64,000 nt of DNA from Saccopteryx bilineata (lineage: Eukaryota > Chordata > Mammalia > Chiroptera > Emballonuridae), in the NCBI RefSeq assembly GCF_036850765.1, contig NC_089495.1, positions 192,713,847 to 192,777,846 of the forward strand, given 5' to 3'. The notes beneath the pieces are model-generated. The model did no database searches and had not been told where the DNA came from. It was given only the letters and a program-made list of their open reading frames with translations. The position numbers and the translations under genes are program-made. Positions 57,265-64,000 of this stretch are shown here, piece after piece (within the stretch, counting starts at the first letter, position 1; each line of letters opens with the position of its first letter).

Positions 57265-57380
57265 GATCTTTGCTACTACGGTAGGGCTTTACTCTCATTG
57301 CACTGATTGACAGATGTGGAAGCTGAGTCTCAGAGAGAGAAAGCTGCTGGCCCCAGGCTGTGCAGCCTGGCTTTGCTGTG
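57265..57380 (-). repeat. MIR fragment
   Basis: 'gatgtggaagctgagtctca' and 'ggccccaggctgtgcagcct' are a weak antisense MIR. Confidence 0.5.
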
Positions 57381-57525
57381 ACCCCAAGGCCTATGGTCAT
57401 TATATCAGAGTCCATTCTGTGTCATTCTGGCTGCCTGGAGACTGAGGGCAGAGCCCAGCCTGCATCTAAGATTCTTACCTCTCAATCTGGCTCCATGCTG
57501 TCAAGACATGTTCTCAGATATTTGT

Positions 57526-57546
57526 TGTTGTTGTTTTTTTTTTAAT

Positions 57547-57581
<35 letters not shown>

Positions 57582-57908
57582 CAGAGACAGAGAGTAAGTC
57601 AGAAAGAGGGATAGACAGGGACAGACAGACAGGAACAGAGAGAGATGAGAAGCATCAATCATTAGTTTTTCATTGCTCATTGCAACACCTTAGTTGTTCA
57701 TTGATTGCTTTCTCATATGTGCCTTGACCGCGGGCCTTCAGCAGACCGAGTAACCCCTTGGTGGAGCCAGCGACCTTGGGTTCAAGCTGGTGGGCTTTTC
57801 CTCAAAGAAGATGAGCCCGCACTCAAGCTGGCGACCTCTGGGTCTCGAACCTGGGTCCTCTGCATCCCAGTCCAACGCTCTATCCACTGCGCCACCGCCT
57901 GGTCAGGC
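57526..57908 (-). mobile_element. tRNA-derived SINE, family D (long) with (TTTA)n
   Basis: Target duplication gttctcagatatttgt at 57510-57525 and 57909-57924. The complement of the tail is a TTTA repeat at 57543-57581. Same body as 54106-54459. Confidence 0.95.
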
Positions 57909-58224
57909 GTTCTCAGATATTTGTGATGTGACCTTAAGGTGTCATTTATTTGTTTGCAGGATCCATCTGAGGATAATTCCAGGTGGTGGTGATGGGGTGG
58001 GGTGGGGTGGGATGAAGGGCCAGTCTAGTGGCCAATCTGAGGGACACTGGGGTTAACAGGCTTCTGCATAGCTGCCTGGGGTGGAGATTCCAGTGAAAGC
58101 CACACCCTCAGGAGAACGTTGGGGTGTGGCTGGGGAGGAGGCACCCTGGGCCTCAGGCTTGAGGCTGGAGAGTCAGAATTGGGGGCTCAGAGTCTCTTCC
58201 ATAGGCCCACTCTGATCCTGATGA

Positions 58225-58500
58225 CCAAACACCTACCAAGTGCCTGGTGTGATGTGAGATTTGGTTTCAGAAGGCCTGCGTGTGAGCTGCAATTTCACCA
58301 CGTCCTCGTGTACCTCAGTTAGGCAAGTGACTTTACCTCCCGTGCCTCAGTTTCCTTCTCTGGAAAAGGGGCTGTTCATAGTGGCCTTCTCACAAGTTTA
58401 TGCGGATTAAGTGAGCTAGTGCGGTAGAGTGCTTAGAATGGTGCCTGGCTCATGAAACACGCTCGGTACACATTAGCAACTATTCTTGCCATTATTGTTA
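58225..58500 (+). repeat. MIR
   Basis: 'cgtgcctcagtttccttctc', 'gagtgcttagaatggtgcct' and 'ggctcatgaaacacgctcgg' are sense MIR. Confidence 0.8.
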
Positions 58501-58589
58501 CTACTGTGGAAATGCTTGCTGACTGGACGCTGGTTGAGAGAAGCACCCCAGGCCCTTTGCACAGCAGAGACAGTGATGGGGTGGTTCAG

Positions 58590-58785
58590 AGGCCTAGCAT
58601 GGAGGTCAGCCCCTTGCTGTGTGTGATGCTTCAACTCTCAGTGCCCCAGTTTTCTTACCTGTGAACTGGGATTAATAAATCATGCCACCTACCTCATGAA
58701 TTAAATGAGATAGTGATACATAAAATATGTAGCACAGAGCCTGGCACAAAGTCAGTGCTCCCTGTAAATGCTTGCTGTCCTTATT
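58590..58785 (+). repeat. MIR
   Basis: 'gccccagttttcttacctgt', 'catgaattaaatgagatagt' and 'agcacagagcctggcacaaa' run in order. Confidence 0.75.
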
Positions 58786-59509
58786 TTTTATGTTAATGCC
58801 AAATTCTCACATGTCCCCATGTGGTAGGCATTGGTCTCCCTTTCTGAGAGAAGACTGGGTACCCAGAGAAGGTGAGTGAACCATTCAGGGACCTGGTGCT
58901 GAGCAGGGGAGTGGAGGCTAGGCCTCCAGTCCTGTAATTGGTGCCGGCTCAGTTTTCTGAGGGTTTGTGAGTCATACTGCTTTAGAGAGGAGAGTTCCTC
59001 CCTTTTCCATCACCATTGACTCCCCCTCTTAAGCAGTGCCTGGTCTCCTAGGCCAGCTGATGGTTGCCATGGAGTCTGGCTGCCATCCTACCCCACTGTT
59101 GCTAGGCAGGCATCTGGTTGCCAGGCGCCATCTCCTTGGACACCTTGGCTCTCAGAGAGCCTGTTTGGGACTGTCTGAGGGGACCCTGTGGACACTGGAA
59201 CCTGGGAGGTTTGTTCTCAGGGGCAGAGAGGTCGGAGCAGCCCTGTGGCTTGGGTGTGGGACCCAGCCTCCAGTTTTAGCATCTCAGTGTGCTCCTTACT
59301 GGATTTCCACAGGGGCTGCATAGGGCTCGCATCAGCATTGTACAGATGGGGACAAATGAGACTTAGGAAAGGGAGGGCAAGGTCCAGTGGTAGACAAGAA
59401 GGTGTCCTCTGCACTGCCCTGGGGAAAATGGGGCTGCACTGAGGACTGGGATCTTTTGCCTGCTTGTCAGAGCTACTGAGTGTTTTCCTCAGGGCCTGGC
59501 CCACTGTGC

Positions 59510-60035
59510 GTAGAACAGAATTCTATCTCATTAGCCTGTGTAATCTGGTTCCTGAATACCTTTCTGCCTGAATCTGTGAAGCCATCTCCTGCTTGAGTCA
59601 CCTTGCCCAGTCCTTATCTGTTCACTCTGCTCCAGCCAGAGTAGTCTTGCTGTTTCTCAGGCACACCAAACAGGCCCCTGCCTCAGGGCCTTTGCACTTG
59701 CTGTTCCCGCTGGCTGGGCTATACTCTCCCCTGGTATCTCATGGTTTGCTCTCTCATTTCATCTGGGTCTCTGACAGATGTGCCCGTTTCAGAGAGGCCT
59801 CCCACAGCCTCTACATTGAAAATAGCACCCATTTCCCCACTTTAAATCTCCTTTTCCTGTTTGATTTTCTTGATAACACCCAGTGTATTTTTGTTTATCA
59901 CCTGTGCCTCACCCAGCAACTAGCTGTACGAGGGTGGGAGCTCCGACTTTTTACTGTTTGGCCCCAGTACTAGAACAGTGCCTGGCTCTCTGTAGGCGCT
60001 AAATCTGATCCTTGCTGAGCGAGTGAACGAGCGAC
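59510..60035 (+). repeat. L2, sense
   Basis: 'ctcagggcctttgcacttgc', 'cagagaggcctcccacagcc' and 'gaacagtgcctggctctctg' run in L2 order to the 3' end. Confidence 0.85.
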
Positions 60036-60539
60036 TCCATAGAGTTATCAAGGATGCAGATGTGGTGTGTTGCAGGCGGTAAAAACAGGAGCAAGAGTGT
60101 GGCAACTGGCTTGCAGAGGAGTTGGCCCCCAGGCGCCCCTTCTCCCCAAAGCAGAGGAGAAATCGGGTTCCCGTTGTCTGCTGGCCAGTCCCCTCTCCTC
60201 TTCTCAAAGGGCAGTGGCCTGTGCTGCCCTGCTTAGCCGTTTAAGACTAACCTCGGCCTCACTGTGGAAAAACACCCCTGCTCTGCAGCCGGCTGGGAGG
60301 CTGAGCATTTTCAGAGCATTTCCATTTTGAACTGGTGGAAAAATCCCAGCAGGGATGGATGTCTTGGGCAGCGGGGGCAGGAGGCTGTGCCGGAACCTGG
60401 TTCCTGGCCTGTGGTTTGAGCCCGGTGAGCCTAGCCACTCCCTACCCATCCTCTTCCAAACGCCCTGACAAAGCAACTTTTACTGAGGCTCGGGGCAGTG
60501 AGGTGGCATCTCCCTCTGGACTTCCAGAGCCTCACCCCT

Positions 60540-60690
60540 ACCCCACACTTGGCACAATAACCTCTCTTTTTATAGATGAAGAAACTGAGGCATAGAGAGG
60601 TGAAGTCACCAGCTCAAGGCCACACAATAAGAAAAAGGGACGACGGTCTGGGATTTGAACTCGCTCTGTCTGACCCCACAGCTCAGCCAC
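60540..60690 (-). repeat. MIR
   Basis: 'gatgaagaaactgaggcata', 'agctcaaggccacacaataa' and 'gggatttgaactcgctctgt' are antisense MIR. Confidence 0.8.
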
Positions 60691-60789
60691 AGAGATCACA
60701 CTGCCTTCATTCTGCGGCTCTGTCCCACTGGGTGTGAAGTGGGAAGGACGGTAGAGAAAACACAGAGGAAGCAGTTTCCACACCTCCCT

Positions 60790-61410
60790 TGTTCTTCTTG
60801 GGCTCTTCAGCCTTCTGGCCTCAGCTTTGATGTGCCTCCTCCAGGAAGCCCTCCTTGAACACCCTCTCCTGGGTCACCTTACCTAGTCCTGTTCTAGCAC
60901 TCAGTATGATTGCAGTGCATCCACATTGTGCAATGATTTCCTGATGCTGTCTCCCTTGCCAGACTGGCTTGCATGAGGGCAGAGACTTAGAATGTCCCAA
61001 ATTGAACTCTTGTTCCCTCCCTTCCAAACCGCAGTCTTTCCTGTCTCAGTAAAAGTGACCTCCGTTCTGCCAGTGTCTCAGGCCAGGGAGTTGGCCTCCA
61101 CTCCTCTCTCTCTCACCTCCTGTATTCCATCTGTCTGCAAATGCCATGGACTCTGCCTTCCAAATACGTCTAGACACTGACCATTTCTCCCACCAGCACA
61201 CCACCACCCTGGTCGAGTCCACTGTTGTCTCCCACCTGAGAGATTGCAGGAGCCTCCTCCCTGGGCTGGCTGTGTTCACCCGCTGTCCCCCCTGCCCCCA
61301 CCTAAAGGTCTTTCTCCGCATACAGCCAGATGGTTCTCATGGCTCACTCCGTCACTTCATGTAGGTCTCAGCCCATATGTCACCTCCTCAGTAAACACTT
61401 GCTGAATGAA
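60790..61410 (+). repeat. Two overlapping or adjacent L2 pieces, sense
   Basis: The first, to about 60990, has 'cctccaggaagccctccttg'. The second starts 'gtcccaaattgaactcttgt' (about 60993), continues 'tcccacctgagagattgcag' (about 61230) and ends 'aaacacttgctgaatgaagg'. Confidence 0.8.
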
Positions 61411-61619
61411 GGGACAAAAGATTCTGTCCCAAGAAAGTGATCGTGCCTCTCTGTGCCTGGCTAGTTGCTGGTGCTTTTCATGGTTATTGGTGATCAGGAA
61501 AAGCAATAATGAGGGCGCTTGGAGGCCAGTGGGCGGGGCTGAGGCCCCACCAGAGGAGGCTTTGCCAGGACGTGGTAGCCAGATGCCATGGCCGAGAGGC
61601 TTGAACTTATGATTGTTAG

Positions 61620-61805
61620 GAACCTTTGTGGAGCAAGTGCTTTGTGCTACATGCTGTGCTTTGTGCTAGTAGGTGCTTTCTTATTTAAATCTTTGGAGTC
61701 ATCCTCCAGGTACATACTATTTTGCCCATTTTACAGATGAGGAAAGCTGAGGCCAGAGAAGGTAGTGACTTGCCCATGGACACACAATCACTGAGCTGGC
61801 TTATT
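61620..61805 (-). repeat. MIR
   Basis: 'ttttacagatgaggaaagct' and 'tgacttgcccatggacacac' are antisense MIR. Confidence 0.75.
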
Positions 61806-62427
61806 TGATTTCTCCAGACAACTTCTCCATCTGCCTTGGCATGCTGCCCGTGGCCACCACGGCTGGATGGCGTGGACGGAGAAACTCTAGCCTGCCCCAG
61901 CCGCCTCTTCCTCTTTCTGCAGCAGACATGAAATGATTTGTGTTGCTGTTGCCATTCCTCTTGCTGGATTGCCGACTTCCTTTCAGCTCAGTGTGGTGGG
62001 AAGTCCCGCAAAGGGAGAAAAGGGAACTGGGAGGTTTGTTTGATGCTGACTACAGGATTCTGTGTCTTGTGGCTGGTGGCCAGGACAATATCTGGGGCAC
62101 TGGGGTGTCGTCCTCCTGTGCTGCTACTGCGCTCACTGATGGTTCTGCAGACTCACGCCTTCAGTCATTACTTCTCCATCCTATTCCCAAGGGCTTGGCC
62201 CTGGGCCCTGTGCCGTGGGTTCGGGCATCTCTCCAGCCTGCAGTGTCACCCATTATCACCGGGACCAGGGCTGGCCTTGTTGCTAGGAATGGCTCTGCCA
62301 CAGGGTATGGATAAATGGTCCCCTCTTGTCCCTGCTTTGGGGTGCCGGCCCCACACTGGGTCTTTCCTGTGCCACCTGATAACTTTGGCTCAGTTTTCTG
62401 GAACCCTGAGTTTTCTCGATGTGGGTG
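61806..62427. other. Apparently unique intronic sequence
   Basis: No repeat, exon or RNA gene recognised. A 197-codon frame (61938-62531) runs from here into the next SINE, so it is not a conserved coding unit. Confidence 0.4.
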
Positions 62428-62441
62428 GACAAATCACTCTT

Positions 62442-62636
62442 TTTTTAAAAAAAAGATTATTTCTTTATTTATTGAGAGAGAGAGAGAGAGAGAGAGAGAA
62501 GGAAATGTCGATAGGTTTATCCACTTTTTAATGCACTCATTGGTGGATTCTTGTATGTGCCCTGACTGGGGATCAAACCCACGAACTTGGCATATTGGGG
62601 TGATGTTTTAACCAACTGAGCTACCTGGCCTGGGCC
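62442..62636 (-). mobile_element. tRNA-derived SINE, family B
   Basis: 'gagctacctggcctgggc' at the right, 'gggatcaaacccacgaactt' as the B-box region, and a (GA)n tract at 62474-62500. Target duplications gacaaatcactctt (62428-62441) and gacaagtcattctt (62639-62652) are diverged, so this copy is older. Confidence 0.85.
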
Positions 62637-63039
62637 TAGACAAGTCATTCTTGTAGGAAAATTAAACCCAGCTTATGATTAAACACAATGAGTGCTCAGT
62701 GCATGCCAGGATGTGGGCATCAGCCCCAGCACCAGGTTGGTGAGGATTGTGTGAGTTCACGTCGATAAAGCACGCAGTGCAGCATCCAACACGAAGTAGA
62801 TTCTCGACGAGCAGCAGCCTTGCACGTGCCGCAGGTCATCCTCTGTATGGTGGTGAGGCTGTCCCTCTGATAAGGCTTGAACTCACTGTCTTTGGCATTA
62901 TTCTGGGGCAGTAAATTGGCACAAACATTTTGTCAAAACATGTAGCAGATTTAGCGGAAGCCCCCTGAACGTGATTCCCCTTGGGATCCCAGCCTGAAAA
63001 TAGAGTCCAAGATAAAGTCCCAAGTATAGGGTAGGGGGA

Positions 63040-63250
63040 CCCCACCTACTTTCAGGTACCAAGCTGTTCATCAGAGCACCCCCTGTGAGAACATTGGAAA
63101 CAACCTAAGTGTCCCAAAATGGGGAAATGGTGAGGTATACAAGCCACACCCACTTCTCCAGCTGCTGCAAGAGCCGGGAAAAGGTGACGCTCTGAATTAC
63201 GTACAACCCGCGATGCCAGCTCTACCTTCAAAACTGCCCAGGAAAACCAC
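63040..63250 (+). repeat. Possible L1 fragment, sense
   Basis: 'aacattggaaacaacctaag' then 'gtcccaaaatggggaaatgg' resemble the L1 'aatgtccatcaatagggg' region. Diverged. Confidence 0.45.
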
Positions 63251-63383
63251 CGAAGGTGACACTTCAAAGTATTAGCAGTCAGTGCTGTTGGAATGTGTGA
63301 CTTCCAGTTTTCTTATTGTGATTTTTGCAATGAAACGCAACTGTACACATTTAAAGCAGAAGATCAAACCCAGCCAGCGCTAC

Positions 63384-63498
63384 CTCAACTTCAGTGTCGG
63401 TCACAGGCACCTGGAGAGTATATTAGAAATGCAGGGGTCCAGGCCCCTTCCTTCCCACTGAATTGGAGCCTTGGTGTAGCAGGGCCTGGGAATCAGCT
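63384..63498 (+). mobile_element. MER5A-like hAT-Charlie fragment
   Basis: 'ggcacctggagagtatatta', 'gaaatgcaggggtccaggcc' and 'gcagggcctgggaatcagct' resemble MER5A. Confidence 0.65.
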
Positions 63499-63894
63499 CA
63501 GCCTGATCTTACCTGTTTGTCAGGATCCTCTCTGTTCTCTTCCTGAGCAGCCTTCCCTGAGTGCCTGTCCGCTCCGGACCTCCCCGGGGTCCTGAGCTTT
63601 TATTATACAAAGGCACAGGTTCCCGGGCTTTGCCCAGACCTCTTGAATCCAATGAGAACTTTCTGGTGTACTTCCTGGGCAAATGTATCTTTTGAAAAGC
63701 TCCCTGGGAAATTTTTATGCCCATCCCACTGACCTTGGGATGGCCCCCACCTGGCTTTTAAAACCAGATTTCTGATGGTGACTTAAATTGTAAAGATCAC
63801 ATGTACTCATGACAGAGAACTGAAATGATGCCCCCTAAATGATGAGAAAGTCAATTCTGTGGTAAGCCTTTTGTTTACCTCCTTGGACATATAA

Positions 63895-64000
63895 ATAATT
63901 TATTGAGCACCTACTATGAACTAGGTGCCAGGGATGTCACTGTGCACAAGGCAGACAAAAGCCTTCACCTTCATCGAGTTTACAACAAAGGTAGACAGTG
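63895..64000 (-). repeat. L2, antisense, cut by the window edge
   Basis: 'tttattgagcacctactatg', 'gaactaggtgccagggatgt' and 'ccttcaccttcatcgagttt' open an antisense L2 that continues past the window. Confidence 0.8.

Larger units (their letters stand above)
12027..64000 (+). other. PREX1: PREX1 intron 1 (5' part, at least 51.9 kb)
   Basis: After the donor I found no stretch encoding the next P-Rex1 residues (the DH helices following codon 71) in the translated frames, and no other convincing exon. PREX1 is known for a very long first intron. The region is filled by the repeats listed below plus unique DNA. The apparently unique parts longer than about 1 kb are 12906-14600, 39600-41280, 48130-49540 and 49770-51780. 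Confidence 0.8.

Noticed and set aside
12027..64000. PREX1 exon 2
   Set aside because: I looked for the DH-domain residues that follow codon 71 and did not find them in the translated frames. A short exon without an ATG could escape such a reading, so absence is likely but not proven.

Overview
The window is vertebrate nuclear DNA from a placental mammal, most likely a bat. It contains one recognisable protein-coding exon in 64 kb, a CpG-island promoter, canonical splice signals, and dense ancient mammalian repeats (MIR, L2, L1M-type, MER20, MER5A). The lineage call rests on young tRNA-derived SINEs of bat type (heads like 'cctgacctgtggtggcgc' and 'ccctggccggttggctcag') and on short hAT and piggyBac-like DNA transposons. 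The vespertilionid form of the VES SINE was not seen. That points loosely to a non-vespertilionid bat (rhinolophoid or emballonurid), but the species is inference.

Layout. 1-11.1 kb is intergenic and repeat-rich: a 321-bp hAT MITE with perfect 8-bp target duplications, nested SINEs, a long sense L2, a TTAA-flanked piggyBac-like MITE, MER20 and several MIRs. About 11.09-12.56 kb is a CpG island. Inside it, 11814-12026 is the first coding exon of PREX1 (PtdIns(3,4,5)P3-dependent Rac exchanger 1), plus strand: 71 codons that end in phase 0 at a GTGAGT donor. A stop in frame upstream (11709-11711) fixes the start, and a seven-codon uORF (six residues plus stop) lies 62 bp before the main ATG.

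From 12027 to the end of the window everything is best read as PREX1 intron 1, at least 51.9 kb. I found no second exon and no other gene. The intron holds L2 and L1 remnants, MIRs, MER20 and MER5A copies, a second hAT MITE, 11 of the window's 16 tRNA-derived SINEs (9 of the 11 antisense to PREX1), and many simple repeats, several of which could adopt non-B DNA.

No multi-gene system is visible. The more interesting points are the two small DNA-transposon types with intact ends, the uORF, a possible R-to-C change in the start of the PREX1 DH domain, antisense SINEs that offer splice-acceptor-like sequence in the intron, a 45-bp alternating pyrimidine/purine tract, and a 42-bp perfect GT/AC palindrome. 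Repeat names come from recognition of diagnostic stretches by eye, without alignment, so the ends of old repeats are approximate.
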